Source of the DNA: Minisyncoccota bacterium
GTDB taxonomy: Bacteria; Patescibacteriota; Minisyncoccia; JAHIHE01; JAGLIN01
Assembly (NCBI GenBank): GCA_023270095.1
Contig: JAGLSJ010000001.1
Location: forward strand, 1 to 38,370
DNA length: 38,370 nucleotides
Direction: 5' to 3'
Shown here: piece by piece, positions 7,202 through 16,515 of the stretch
How the letters are laid out: each line of letters opens with the position of its first letter
Numbering within the stretch: the first letter of the stretch is position 1
Translations under genes and position numbers: made by a program
Notes under the pieces: model-generated
Database searches by the model: none
Told to the model about the DNA's origin: nothing
What the model saw: only the letters and a program-made list of their open reading frames with translations

Positions 7202-8059
7202 ATGAAATTAATGAGTATAAAAAATATCTTGTATTTTATAAGAAACGAGTTTATTTATGGCGGGCATTTATTTGCTTTGAGTTCTGTAAGCATTGTTTTG
7301 ATGTCATCTATCTTATTGGACGTTTTAGTTACCTTCGATTTTCTGATAATAGTTTATTTGATTTTTTATGCTATTTATTTAAATGATCATTTTGACAATG
7401 TAAAAGTTGATTTTATTGTAAATAGTCAGAGGGCTACATACTTAAGAAGAAACAAAAAATCTCCTTGGTTAGTATTGATTGCTGTTTTTATTTCAGAATT
7501 TCTGTTGTTTTATTTAGGTGATTTATTGAGTTTAGGTTTTGGGTCGATAATTATTATTTTTGGTTTACTTTATAGTAAATATTTAAAAATATTAACAAAA
7601 AAAATCGTTGCCTTTAAAAATTATTTTGTCGCATTGGTGTGGTCTTTGTTAGTTTTGTTCTTTTTTGTTTATTATTCTTACTCGTTTACATTTGAAGCAA
7701 TTCTAATTTCACTTTTCATTTTTTTAAGAATTCTTGCAATTCAAATATTGCTTGATATTAGAGATATAGAGAGTGATAAAATTGAAAATCTTTTAACAAT
7801 TCCTGTTTTATTTGGAAAAAGAAAAAGTATAAAAATCATAGTTTATATAAATATTTTGGTATTTTTCCTTTTATTTTATGGCGTATATTTTAATGTTATT
7901 ATTCTCAATGCTTTGTTGTTATTTTTTATGTTTCCATATAGTTATTATTATCTTAATAAATTAAATCATGTAGAAAGTAACAATATATATTATTTTCTTG
8001 CAGTAATAGAGCCGATTATTTTTTTATTTTTGGTTTTAATAGGTAGTTTCTTATTATGA
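7202..8059 (+). CDS. UbiA-family membrane prenyltransferase
   Basis: An integral-membrane enzyme of the UbiA superfamily, which joins an isoprenoid diphosphate to an aromatic or other acceptor. Both magnesium-diphosphate motifs are present: N61-D-x-x-D-x4-D (NDHFDNVKVD) and D185-x-x-D-x3-D (DIRDIESDK), the second followed by the typical TIPVLFGKRKS. About eight or nine hydrophobic helices fill the 285 residues. The acceptor cannot be read from sequence; quinone, chlorophyll-type, glycerol-phosphate ether lipid and lycopene elongase branches share these motifs. It overlaps the histidine kinase by 4 bases (ATGA), and a polyprenyl synthase follows that kinase. A second ATG at 7211 is an equally possible start. 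TGA is used as the stop. Confidence 0.85.
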   Translation: MKLMSIKNILYFIRNEFIYGGHLFALSSVSIVLMSSILLDVLVTFDFLIIVYLIFYAIYLNDHFDNVKVDFIVNSQRATYLRRNKKSPWLVLIAVFISEFLLFYLGDLLSLGFGSIIIIFGLLYSKYLKILTKKIVAFKNYFVALVWSLLVLFFFVYYSYSFTFEAILISLFIFLRILAIQILLDIRDIESDKIENLLTIPVLFGKRKSIKIIVYINILVFFLLFYGVYFNVIILNALLLFFMFPYSYYYLNKLNHVESNNIYYFLAVIEPIIFLFLVLIGSFLL

Positions 8060-10347
8060 TACTTGATTATTATTTAGTTCATCAAATTTTAATTTTTCTG
8101 ATAAATATTATTGGCATATATTTGTCTTGTGTGGTTTATTTTAGCAACCCTAAGGGCAGTATTAATAAAATATTTATTTTATTAATGGTTTCAATGTTAA
8201 TTTGGATTGATTTTGCCTTTTTGGCAAGAGTAATTCAAAATCAGATCTATTTTACTATTTTATTTCTTAAGGTTGCTTGGTTTGTAACGCCTGTTTTCTT
8301 TTTATTTCTTTATTTTTTTACAATATATCTTATCAAGGAGAGCTACAAATATCGTTTTCTTAGCATGGTGGTTTTGTTGATTGGAGTTATTACTACTGTT
8401 TTCACTGGTTTGACTGACTTAGTTGTAAGCGATGCAAACTTTGTTGGTAGTGATCTTAGGATTGTTTACGGTTTAGGAATGGTTCCTTTTCTGATTGTTG
8501 TTTTATTGATAATTTATTTTACCTTATATCCATTAATAAAAAAGTATTTAAGTGTTTCTACAAAAGAAAGAATTAAATTGGAATATTTTATAATTGGAAT
8601 TTTTATATTTTATTTAGCAAATATTATATTTAACATAATTCTTCCAGTTTTTTTCGATGTTGTGTATTTATATTATTTTGGAGATTATTCAACGATTATT
8701 TTGCTTATTTTTACTGCATATGCAATAACTAGACATGAATTAATGGGTATTAAAACTTTGGTTACTCAAATGTTAATTATTGTTATGTCAATAATACTAT
8801 TAATTGATATAACATTACTTTCGGATAATTTTATAATGCAATTATTGAAAGTTGGTGTTTTGATAACATTTCTATATTTTGGCAGGGGTTTGATTATTAG
8901 CATTAAAAAAGAAAAAAAAGTTGCTAAAAAATTGCAGAATGCTAATGAAAAAATTAAAGATTATGTAGATAGGCTTGAAGATATTAATAAAAACTTAGAG
9001 GAAGGAAATGAAGATTTAAAGGCTTTGCTTGATGCTAGTAGTACGGTTATTGAGAATATGGATTCGAAAAAAATTGCTCAGGGAATTGTAGATATTATTC
9101 CAAAAAGTTTGGGACATTTGGGAAATAAAGGGGGAGTATTTATTGTATACGATAGAGAGAAAAAAATAATAAGTCCATATGCAATAACTGAATCGGATAT
9201 TGTAAAAAAAGCAAAAAAATTTTTGACAAAATCAATTACAAGCTATAAAGTGTTGATTAAAAAAACTGATAGTTTAACAGCACGAACAATTAGAGAAAAG
9301 AAAATATTTGTTGGAAATAAATTAGGAGACTTTATTTCACCGCCAGTTAGCTTGAATGCTTGTAAGATGATTCAAAAAGTAGTTAGGGCAAAGTCATTTG
9401 TTTCAGTTCCGTTATACGCGAGAGGAGATGTAATAGGGGTATTGTTATTTGTGGGAACAAAAAAAGCAAAAGATATAACTAAAAGAGATAAAAATATTTT
9501 AAATATTTTTTCATCACATATTGGAAATGCAGTTGAAAACGCAAGATTATATGAACAGACTAATAAGCAAATAAAAGAATTAGCAAGGTTGAATAATGAT
9601 CTTGGGGGGGCAAATAGTAAATTGAAAGAGCTTTTGGAAATGAAAAATGAATTTTTGCATATAACTTCACATCAACTCAGAACACCTTTAACGGCTATTA
9701 GAGGAATGGTTTCGATGTGGTCTGATGGAGATTTTGATAGTTTATCTGAAAAAGAGAAAAAGAATATGATAAAGCGAATACTTATCAGTACAGACAGATT
9801 AAATAATATTACAAATGATATGCTTGATGCGCTTGAACTTGAAGGAGGATTTTTGAAATTTCAATTTAAATCTGTATCTTTGAAAAATATATTAAAAGAA
9901 ACAATTAATACATTGAAGCCAAATTTTGATAAAAAAGGAATTTATCTTCGATTAAATTTTGATTCTAAAATAACTAATGTGGAAGTTGAACCGAATTATA
10001 TTAGGCAGGTTTTCATGAACACAATTGATAACGCTTGTAAATATACTAAAAAGGGAGGAGTAGATATTAATGTTAAAAACAATAAAGGATATTTTGAAAT
10101 TAAAATTAAAGACACTGGAGTGGGTATTAATAAAATTGATCAGAAGAAAATTTTTGAAAAATTTACAAGAGGTAGGAATGCTGCAATTGAAAATGCTTCA
10201 GGAAGTGGACTTGGTTTGTTTATAGCGAGAAAAATAATTAAAGCTCATGACGGAAAAATTGAAATTAGTAGTGACGGTTTAAATAAGGGAGCAACAATTA
10301 AAATATTTTTAAAAATTAAACATAATAAAAATTATGGAAATGCGTGA
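8056..10347 (+). CDS. Membrane sensor histidine kinase with GAF domain
   Basis: 763 residues. Residues 1 to about 285 form roughly eight hydrophobic helices, like the 7TM-type kinase input region. A coiled coil follows (about 290-335), then a GAF-like domain (about 335-500, with FVSVPLYARGDVIGVLLFVG), a second coiled coil, and the kinase core. The H-box is SHQLRTPLTAIRG with H539; the ATPase shows the N-box around N659 (NTIDNACKYTKKGG), G1 DTGVGI at 686 and G2 GSGLGL at 716. All catalytic elements are intact. It starts inside the prenyltransferase stop and ends inside the polyprenyl synthase, so the three are translationally coupled. No response regulator is encoded nearby, so the output partner is unknown. 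Confidence 0.92.
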   Translation: MILDYYLVHQILIFLINIIGIYLSCVVYFSNPKGSINKIFILLMVSMLIWIDFAFLARVIQNQIYFTILFLKVAWFVTPVFFLFLYFFTIYLIKESYKYRFLSMVVLLIGVITTVFTGLTDLVVSDANFVGSDLRIVYGLGMVPFLIVVLLIIYFTLYPLIKKYLSVSTKERIKLEYFIIGIFIFYLANIIFNIILPVFFDVVYLYYFGDYSTIILLIFTAYAITRHELMGIKTLVTQMLIIVMSIILLIDITLLSDNFIMQLLKVGVLITFLYFGRGLIISIKKEKKVAKKLQNANEKIKDYVDRLEDINKNLEEGNEDLKALLDASSTVIENMDSKKIAQGIVDIIPKSLGHLGNKGGVFIVYDREKKIISPYAITESDIVKKAKKFLTKSITSYKVLIKKTDSLTARTIREKKIFVGNKLGDFISPPVSLNACKMIQKVVRAKSFVSVPLYARGDVIGVLLFVGTKKAKDITKRDKNILNIFSSHIGNAVENARLYEQTNKQIKELARLNNDLGGANSKLKELLEMKNEFLHITSHQLRTPLTAIRGMVSMWSDGDFDSLSEKEKKNMIKRILISTDRLNNITNDMLDALELEGGFLKFQFKSVSLKNILKETINTLKPNFDKKGIYLRLNFDSKITNVEVEPNYIRQVFMNTIDNACKYTKKGGVDINVKNNKGYFEIKIKDTGVGINKIDQKKIFEKFTRGRNAAIENASGSGLGLFIARKIIKAHDGKIEISSDGLNKGATIKIFLKIKHNKNYGNA

Positions 10348-11407
10348 TTATTACATTAGTTTAAAAAAGAGGATTGACGATGAACTTCGTGAATTTTTTG
10401 AGTATAGATACAATCAAATAGAAAATAATATTGAGCTTGTGGAATTTACGGATATAATAAGTGATTTAAAAAATTTCGTGATGAGCTCTGGGAAAAGAAT
10501 TAGACCAGTTCTTTTTTATTTTGGATATATTCTCGCGGGAGGTAAGAATAAGGAAGAGGCTTTAAAAACTTCGATTTCAGTTGAACTTATGCATTCATAT
10601 CTTCTTATTCACGACGATATAATAGATAGGGATGATTTTCGGCATGGTACTTTATCTCTACATTGTAGATACAGAAAAAGAATCGAAAGCGATTTCAAAG
10701 ATATTGATGGTCAGCATTTTGGGATTTCTATGGCAATTCTTGTGGGAGATTTGATGGCGTCATTGAGTTATGAAATTTTAAATAATTCTAATTTTGAAGA
10801 AGGAGTTAAAAAAGAGGCTTTGAAAAAATTTAATAATATTGTTGGTAATACTATTTTTGGACAATTAATGGATCTGAATTTAGATCAAAATAAAAATCTT
10901 GATTCAGAAATGATTTTCAAGATGCAAAAATATAAAACTGCAAAATATACTATTGAAGGACCTTTGCATTTGGGAGCAATTCTAGCTGGAGCTGATGATA
11001 AGTTTTTGAAATTATTAAGTAATTTTGCAATTCCTATTGGAATTGCATTTCAAATTCAAGATGATATAATTGGAGTTTTTGGCGATGAGAAAAAAATTGG
11101 AAAACCTATTGGATCTGATATTCAAGAAGGGAAGAAAACTTTTTTAATAACAGAGGCAGAGAAAAGTGCCAATGAAGGACAGAAAAAGATATTGAGTAGT
11201 GCTTTAGGAAATGAAAATTTAACTCAGAATGAATTGGAAGCAGTAAGAAAAATAATAAAAGATACAGGGGCTTTGAAAAAATCTGAAAATAAAGCAGAAG
11301 AACTTATCGAAGAGGCAAAAAAGAGTATTTCGTATTTTTCTGTTGATAATAAGTATAAAAAAGCTTTGAATGATTTTGCTGATTTTATTATCAAGAGGAA
11401 AAAGTAA
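10334..11407 (+). CDS. Polyprenyl diphosphate synthase (GGPP synthase-like)
   Basis: A trans-isoprenyl diphosphate synthase that chain-elongates allylic diphosphates with IPP, 357 residues. The first aspartate-rich motif is HDDIIDRDDFRHG (D94, D95, D98). The second is QDDIIGVFGDEKKIGKP (D243, D244), where the usual third Asp of DDxxD is Gly; the following IGSDIQEGKKTFL is the normal lysine-bearing stretch. The DDIxGxFGD form is common among geranylgeranyl-type synthases, so C20 is the likely product, but product length is not certain. It overlaps the kinase by 14 bases, with a further in-frame ATG at 10340. Together with the UbiA homologue it would supply and transfer a prenyl chain. Confidence 0.88.
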   Translation: MEMRDYYISLKKRIDDELREFFEYRYNQIENNIELVEFTDIISDLKNFVMSSGKRIRPVLFYFGYILAGGKNKEEALKTSISVELMHSYLLIHDDIIDRDDFRHGTLSLHCRYRKRIESDFKDIDGQHFGISMAILVGDLMASLSYEILNNSNFEEGVKKEALKKFNNIVGNTIFGQLMDLNLDQNKNLDSEMIFKMQKYKTAKYTIEGPLHLGAILAGADDKFLKLLSNFAIPIGIAFQIQDDIIGVFGDEKKIGKPIGSDIQEGKKTFLITEAEKSANEGQKKILSSALGNENLTQNELEAVRKIIKDTGALKKSENKAEELIEEAKKSISYFSVDNKYKKALNDFADFIIKRKK

Positions 11408-11517
11408 TAAAACTTAATTTATTCAAAAGTGGGTAAGCTGTGGATAGTTTATCTGCTTTTTTATTCGGTTATTTTTTATATTTGCCTTAAATAAAGAATA
11501 AAATAGTTTTTCTTAAA

Positions 11518-11594
11518 TGGGTTGTTGTGGTTTGACTAATATACTAAGTGGTGTATAATGGAGTTATGGGATATAAAAGTGGAGAAAAGTGGGG
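11518..11594 (+). promoter_or_regulatory. mraZ promoter with TGG(G) operator repeats
   Basis: TTGACT (11532-11537), 16 bases, TATAAT (11554-11559) is a near-consensus promoter. MraZ proteins bind direct TGGG-type repeats spaced ten bases apart upstream of their own gene. Here TGG cores start at 11518/11528, 11549/11559 and 11580/11590, three pairs each exactly 10 apart, plus 11567. One lies in the spacer, one overlaps the -10 and others follow the start site. This placement fits autorepression. The promoter also rules out the ATG at 11558, inside the -10, as the mraZ start. Confidence 0.7.
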
Positions 11595-11626
11595 AACTGA
11601 TAATTAAATTAAGTTTATATAGAAAT

Positions 11627-12058
11627 ATGTTTATTGGGGAATATAATCATAATTTAGATGAAAAAGGGAGATTGGCTGTGCCAGTTAAGTTTCGAAATGA
11701 CTTAAAGAAAGGAGCTGTCGTTACAAGGGGATTGGACGGTTGTTTATTTTTGTACACGGTATCTGAATGGAAAGTTTTGGCTGAAAAGTTAAGTAGTTTG
11801 CCCATAAGTCAATCAAATACAAGAGCATTTGCTCGTTTAATGCTTGCTGGAGCTATGGATGTTCAGCTTGATAAACAAGGGAGAATCGTTTTGCCAGATT
11901 ATTTGAGAAAATATGCGAATTTAAAGAAGAAGATTATTATTGGCGGTTTGTTTAATCGTCTTGAAATTTGGGATGAAGAAGCTTGGAATAAATATAAGAT
12001 TAAAACAGAAAAGGATAGTGGTAATATAGCAGAAAAATTAGGAGAATTAGGAGTGTAA
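11627..12058 (+). CDS. mraZ: Transcriptional regulator MraZ
   Basis: MraZ is a DNA-binding protein with two AbrB-like SpoVT folds that forms a ring and regulates the dcw cluster. From ATG 11627 the protein is 143 residues, the normal length. It shows the two tandem motifs: FIGEYNHNLDEKGRLAVPVKF at the N-terminus and AMDVQLDKQGRIVLPDYLR in the second half. An upstream in-frame ATG at 11558 would add 23 residues absent from the family and lies in the -10 box, so it is rejected. It is first in the order mraZ-rsmH-ftsL-ftsI-murF. The operator repeats just upstream suggest autoregulation. Confidence 0.95.
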   Translation: MFIGEYNHNLDEKGRLAVPVKFRNDLKKGAVVTRGLDGCLFLYTVSEWKVLAEKLSSLPISQSNTRAFARLMLAGAMDVQLDKQGRIVLPDYLRKYANLKKKIIIGGLFNRLEIWDEEAWNKYKIKTEKDSGNIAEKLGELGV

Positions 12059-12088
12059 AATAATGTAGGTGAATTATAAAATTAAATT

Positions 12089-13039
12089 ATGACATATTTT
12101 CATATCCCAGTTCTATCTAAAGAAATTATTGAAATTGTAAATCCTCAACCAGGGGAAAATGTAGTTGATGGAACATTGGGCGGTGGCGGTCATGCAGAAC
12201 TATTTCTTGAAAAAATTTCTCCTGATGGAAAGTTGCTTGGAATTGATTTGGACAGCGAGGCTTTGATTGAAAATCAACGAAGATTGAAAAAATATTCTAA
12301 GAAAGTTATTTTTGAAAAAGGAAATTTTGTTGATTTTGATAACATTAGAAAAAAACATAATTTTTCTCCAATTAATATATTTTTTCTTGATTTGGGATTT
12401 TCTTCTCAACAACTAAACGATGACAACCTTGGTATTTCTTTTTTGAAAAATAGTCCACTTGATATGAGAATTGGTGGTCAGGGGAATGATAATGATTATC
12501 GGTTTACGGCAGAATATATAATAAACAATTGGAGTGAAGAAAAAATAAAAAAGATTTTAAAAGATTATGGTGAGGAAAAGTACGCATATTCAATTGCAAA
12601 GGCAATAATGGTTGCTAGAAAAGAAAAATTAATTGTTGGCACTCAAGAACTAGTAGATATAATATCACAAGCAGTTCCTACGAGATACAAGGCTCAAAGA
12701 ATACATTTTGCGACAAAAACTTTTCAAGCTTTCAGAATTGCTGTAAACGAAGAGTTGGAAAATTTACAAAATGTTTTACCTAAAATTTTAGAAAATATAG
12801 AAGTTGGAGGAAGAATATGTATAATTTCATTTCATTCTTTAGAAGATCGAATTGTAAAGAATTTTTTTCGAAGAGAGGCAAAGGATTGTGTATGTGATGT
12901 TAAAATTCCTCTATGTGTTTGTAAACATAAAAAGCAATTGGAAATTATTACGAAAAAGCCGGTTGTGGCAACAAAGGAAGAAATTGCTTTTAATCCAAGA
13001 TCAAGAAGCGCAAAATTAAGAATAGCAAAAAAAATTTAA
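12089..13039 (+). CDS. rsmH: 16S rRNA m4C1402 methyltransferase RsmH (MraW)
   Basis: RsmH methylates N4 of C1402 in 16S rRNA near the P site, using S-adenosylmethionine. The 316 residues include the SAM-binding VDGTLGGGGHAELFL and GIDLDSEAL, then FLDLGFSSQQL, SPLDMR, the helical insertion domain, RIHFATKTFQAFRIAVNEEL and ISFHSLEDRIVKNFF. All are hallmark blocks in the right order. It begins 30 bases after mraZ and belongs to the same transcript. The region CVCDVKIPLCVCKHKK near the C-terminus carries four cysteines; similar Cys-rich stretches occur in other members. Confidence 0.97.
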   Translation: MTYFHIPVLSKEIIEIVNPQPGENVVDGTLGGGGHAELFLEKISPDGKLLGIDLDSEALIENQRRLKKYSKKVIFEKGNFVDFDNIRKKHNFSPINIFFLDLGFSSQQLNDDNLGISFLKNSPLDMRIGGQGNDNDYRFTAEYIINNWSEEKIKKILKDYGEEKYAYSIAKAIMVARKEKLIVGTQELVDIISQAVPTRYKAQRIHFATKTFQAFRIAVNEELENLQNVLPKILENIEVGGRICIISFHSLEDRIVKNFFRREAKDCVCDVKIPLCVCKHKKQLEIITKKPVVATKEEIAFNPRSRSAKLRIAKKI

Positions 13040-13062
13040 TCATTTATTTTTTACAAAAGGTG

Positions 13063-13416
13063 ATGCAGACAAGAAGAAACAATTATAGGAACAGTAAATT
13101 CAAAAAGATAACTGTTTCTCAAAATATAAAAAATAGCGAAAAAATATTAAGTGTTTTTTTAGTTTTTTTAATTTGTGTAATTGGTTTATTATATATGTCT
13201 AAAACTGTTAGTATTGCTACTAATGGATATGATGTTAAGGGTTTTGAAAGACAATTAGATAATCTTCAAAGAGAAAATCAGAAAATGATTATCGAGCTAG
13301 CTGATTTAAAGGCTGTATATAATTTTGAAAGCGAATCTAGCAATTTAGTTGCAGTTGAAAACGGTAATATTAAATATATAACTTCCAGTCTAGGTGCAGT
13401 GGCTATGGAAAGATAA
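13063..13416 (+). CDS. FtsL-like cell division membrane protein
   Basis: 117 residues with a basic cytoplasmic N-terminus, one hydrophobic helix around residues 29-46 (LSVFLVFLICVIGLLYM), and an external heptad-rich segment (ERQLDNLQRENQKMIIELADL) consistent with a coiled coil. Size, topology and position between rsmH and ftsI match FtsL, which forms a coiled-coil complex with DivIC/FtsB at the division site. FtsL is poorly conserved, so the call rests on layout rather than sequence. The ATG at 13063 is preferred over the GTG at 13060. Confidence 0.75.
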   Translation: MQTRRNNYRNSKFKKITVSQNIKNSEKILSVFLVFLICVIGLLYMSKTVSIATNGYDVKGFERQLDNLQRENQKMIIELADLKAVYNFESESSNLVAVENGNIKYITSSLGAVAMER

Positions 13417-13487
13417 TTTTGATAAATCACAACATATTTAAGGAATTTTTTAGAACGACATTATAAAATATTTTCTAGTCACAATTT

Positions 13488-15224
13488 ATGAAAAAAAGTT
13501 TTTTAACTCTTCATAGCAAAAATGATTTTGTGGTTCGTATATATATATTAATTTTTCTAGTCATTATTTGTTTTTGTGTGGTTGTATTAAGATTGTTTCA
13601 AGTTCAAATTATAAAAAATGATTTTTATAAGGTTTTAGCTCAGGATCAGCATGAATTTTTTCAAGAAACAGTTCCTAAAAGAGGGGAAATATTTATAAGG
13701 GATTTATATTCAGATCACCTTTATCCTCTTGCTGTAAATAAAGAATTAAGTATTGTTTATGCTTCTCCAAAAAATGTCGAAAACAAAAGAGAAATTGCGA
13801 AAAAAATATCAGAAATATTAAAACTTGAAGAAGAAAAAATATATAATCTTTTGAATAAAAAAGATGATCCATATGAAGTAATTAAAACCAGTGTTCAAGA
13901 TGACATAGTCGAAATAATTAGAAAGGAAGAATTTACTGGAATTGGATTTATTCCAGAAATCGTCAGGTATTATCCTGGTAATTACTTCGCTTCCAATTTG
14001 GTTGGTTTTTTGGGATTTAAGGACGATAAAAGAGTCGGACAGTATGGTATAGAAGGATATTATAATGACAGGCTTGAAGGAACAATGGGATTTCTTGAAA
14101 TCGAAAAAGATGTTTCAGGAAACTGGATTTCTTTTGGTCTGAAGAGTTCTAAAGCTCCAGAAAATGGTGATGATATTATATTAACAATTGATCAAACTAT
14201 ACAATATTTAGCAGAAAAAAAATTAGAGGATGCGATTAATAAATACGGAGCCAAGAAAGGTGATTTAATTGTTATGAATCCTATTTCAGGAGCTATAATT
14301 GCTTTGGCTCAATATCCTCGATATAATCCGAACGAATATTCCAAAGAAAATGATATGAGTGTCTTTTTGAATTCTAGTATTCACAGTGTCTATGAGCCAG
14401 GTTCAATTCAAAAGCCGATAACAATGGCAATTGGTATAGATCTCGGAAAAATTAGTCCAAGCACAACTTATATTGATGAGGGGTATTTGAAGATTGATGG
14501 TTGGCCAATTAGTAATTCTGATGGCAAGGCGAATGGAAAACAAAATATGATTCAAGTCTTAGAAAAATCTTTAAACACAGGAACAGTTTTTGCAGTAAAT
14601 CAAATTGAGAAAAAAGAATTTTATGATTATTTGAAAAATTTTGGACTTGATGAGTTTACGGGAATTGAGTTTACGGGTGAGACTAGGGGAAATCTTTCTA
14701 ATCTTGAAAAGAAAAATGAAATAAATTATGCGACTGCTTCTTATGGTCAAGGAATTTCAGTCACTCCTTTAGTGGCATTAAACGCAATTTCAGTTCTTGC
14801 AAATGATGGTAAATTAATGAAGCCCCATATAGTGAGTGAATTTATACATGATGGCATTTCAGAAAAAGTTGAGCCTGAGGTTGTTCGACAAGTTGTTTCG
14901 TCAAGAACTGCAAATTTAGTTTCAGCAATGATGGTTAGTGTAATTGAAAATGGACACGCTCAGCAGGCAAAAGTTGATGGATATAAATTTGCAGGAAAAA
15001 CTGGGACTGCGCAGATTCCAAAAAAAGATGGTAGGGGATATGAAGAGGAAAAAACTATTCACACTTTTGTCGGATTTGGCCCGATGCCAAATCCAAAATT
15101 TTCGATACTAGTTAAGTTAGATGAACCAGAGAACGCTCCATATGCAGCTAATACAACAGCGGTAGTTTTTCAAGATTTAGCTCAAGAGTTGGTTAATTAT
15201 TATAATATTTCCCCAACAGAATAA
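13488..15224 (+). CDS. ftsI: Penicillin-binding protein FtsI-type transpeptidase
   Basis: A class B penicillin-binding protein that cross-links septal peptidoglycan. Features in order: a short cytoplasmic tail, a TM helix (about 17-37), a dimerisation domain with KRGEIFIRD, and the transpeptidase domain. That domain carries the active site S306-I-Q-K309 in YEPGSIQKPITM, the SxN motif in EKSLNTGTVF, and K504-T-G-T in FAGKTGTAQIP. All three penicillin-binding motifs are intact. Length 578 is typical, without PASTA domains. It follows the FtsL-like gene by 71 bases and precedes murF by 25. Its presence implies peptidoglycan synthesis in this organism. Confidence 0.95.
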   Translation: MKKSFLTLHSKNDFVVRIYILIFLVIICFCVVVLRLFQVQIIKNDFYKVLAQDQHEFFQETVPKRGEIFIRDLYSDHLYPLAVNKELSIVYASPKNVENKREIAKKISEILKLEEEKIYNLLNKKDDPYEVIKTSVQDDIVEIIRKEEFTGIGFIPEIVRYYPGNYFASNLVGFLGFKDDKRVGQYGIEGYYNDRLEGTMGFLEIEKDVSGNWISFGLKSSKAPENGDDIILTIDQTIQYLAEKKLEDAINKYGAKKGDLIVMNPISGAIIALAQYPRYNPNEYSKENDMSVFLNSSIHSVYEPGSIQKPITMAIGIDLGKISPSTTYIDEGYLKIDGWPISNSDGKANGKQNMIQVLEKSLNTGTVFAVNQIEKKEFYDYLKNFGLDEFTGIEFTGETRGNLSNLEKKNEINYATASYGQGISVTPLVALNAISVLANDGKLMKPHIVSEFIHDGISEKVEPEVVRQVVSSRTANLVSAMMVSVIENGHAQQAKVDGYKFAGKTGTAQIPKKDGRGYEEEKTIHTFVGFGPMPNPKFSILVKLDEPENAPYAANTTAVVFQDLAQELVNYYNISPTE

Positions 15225-15249
15225 ATTAAATAGATTATATACAAGACAG

Positions 15250-16515
15250 ATGACAAAACAAATAGTTGTTAAAATCCTTAATATATTAGCTAAAAGAATA
15301 CTGGAAAAATACAATCCAGTAATTGTTGGTATTACAGGAAGTGTTGGTAAAAGCAGTACAAAAAAATCTATTTATGAAATTTTAAAAACAAAATATAAAG
15401 TGGCATGTAATAGAGGTTGTTATAGTTCTGATATAAATATTCCTTTGACAATAATTGGAATTGAAGGTGGAGGTCATTCAGTCGTTGGTTGGCTAAAAGT
15501 TTTTATTAAAGCTATTAAAATTATAATAATTAAAAAAGATTATCCTGAAATAATCATTTTGGAAATTAGCGTGAATCGTCCTGGAGATATGAAAAAGATT
15601 CTAAAAATAGTAAAACCTAATATAGGTATTATGACGGCTATTGGAAAGTTTCCTTCTCATGTAAAATATTTCAAAAATGCAAAGCATATTGCAAGAGAAA
15701 AGTCTTTGTTAATAAAATCTTTAGGTAAGAAAGATTTGGCAGTTTTGAATTTTGATGATGAAGCTATAAAAGAATTATCAAAAAATATTAAACCAGAAAC
15801 AATTAGTTATGGGTTTAATGGCAATGAGGATGTGATTGCAAGTGAAGTTTTATTAAGTGACAAAAAGTTCAGAACAGAAGATGGTTTGATGGGAATGAGT
15901 TTCAAAATATCTTATGGTGGAACGACAGTTCCTTTTCGGCTTCCTTATGCGTTAGGCAAAGGACAGATCTATTCTACTTTGTCTGCCGTTGCAGTCGGAA
16001 TTCACTTTGGATTTAATCTTGTGGAAATGTCGGAAATTGTTTCTAATTATCATCCATTGGCAGGAAGAATGAATTTAATTGGAGGTATAAACGAGTCTTT
16101 GATAATTGATGACTCTTTCAATGCCAGTCCGAGTTCAATGGGAGTTGCTTTGGAAGCAGTGAAAAAACTGAGCGCAAAAAGAAAAATTGCAGTTTTGGGT
16201 GATATGCTTGAGTTGGGAGAATATTGTGAGTCAGCTCATAGAGAAGTAGGAGAGATTGTTTTTCAGTCGGTTGATATTCTTTTTGCTTATGGTTCAAGAA
16301 ATAAAATATTATGCGAGCAAGCCAGAAAAAGCGGAATGGCAAGCGACAGCATTTTTTATTTTGAAGATATAGATGATTTAATTAAATCTTTAAAATCTAT
16401 TTTACAAAAAGAGGATGTTGTTTTAATAAAAGGATCAAGAGCTATGCATATGGAAAAGGTTGTTAGAGAGGCGATGGTAAGACCAGAGTTGGCGGATAAA
16501 TTATTAGTGAAATAA
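15250..16515 (+). CDS. murF: MurF-like Mur ligase lacking N-terminal domain
   Basis: MurF adds D-Ala-D-Ala to UDP-MurNAc-tripeptide using ATP. The ATP loop GITGSVGKSSTKKS (K34) starts almost at the N-terminus, whereas in full-length MurF it lies near residue 100, after a uridine-binding domain. The central domain (EISVNRPGDMKKI, MTAIGKFPSHVKYF, EKSLLIKSL) and the C-terminal domain with the MurF-specific DDSFNASPSSMGVAL and VLGDMLELGE are present. So 421 residues hold the central and C-terminal domains but no N-terminal substrate domain. It is last in the dcw set; mraY, murD, ftsW, murG and murC do not follow. Mur ligase identity is secure, exact substrate less so. Confidence 0.85.
   Translation: MTKQIVVKILNILAKRILEKYNPVIVGITGSVGKSSTKKSIYEILKTKYKVACNRGCYSSDINIPLTIIGIEGGGHSVVGWLKVFIKAIKIIIIKKDYPEIIILEISVNRPGDMKKILKIVKPNIGIMTAIGKFPSHVKYFKNAKHIAREKSLLIKSLGKKDLAVLNFDDEAIKELSKNIKPETISYGFNGNEDVIASEVLLSDKKFRTEDGLMGMSFKISYGGTTVPFRLPYALGKGQIYSTLSAVAVGIHFGFNLVEMSEIVSNYHPLAGRMNLIGGINESLIIDDSFNASPSSMGVALEAVKKLSAKRKIAVLGDMLELGEYCESAHREVGEIVFQSVDILFAYGSRNKILCEQARKSGMASDSIFYFEDIDDLIKSLKSILQKEDVVLIKGSRAMHMEKVVREAMVRPELADKLLVK

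Noticed and set aside
11558..11626. Upstream ATG of mraZ
   Set aside because: It lies within the -10 box of a convincing promoter and adds 23 residues not found in MraZ proteins.
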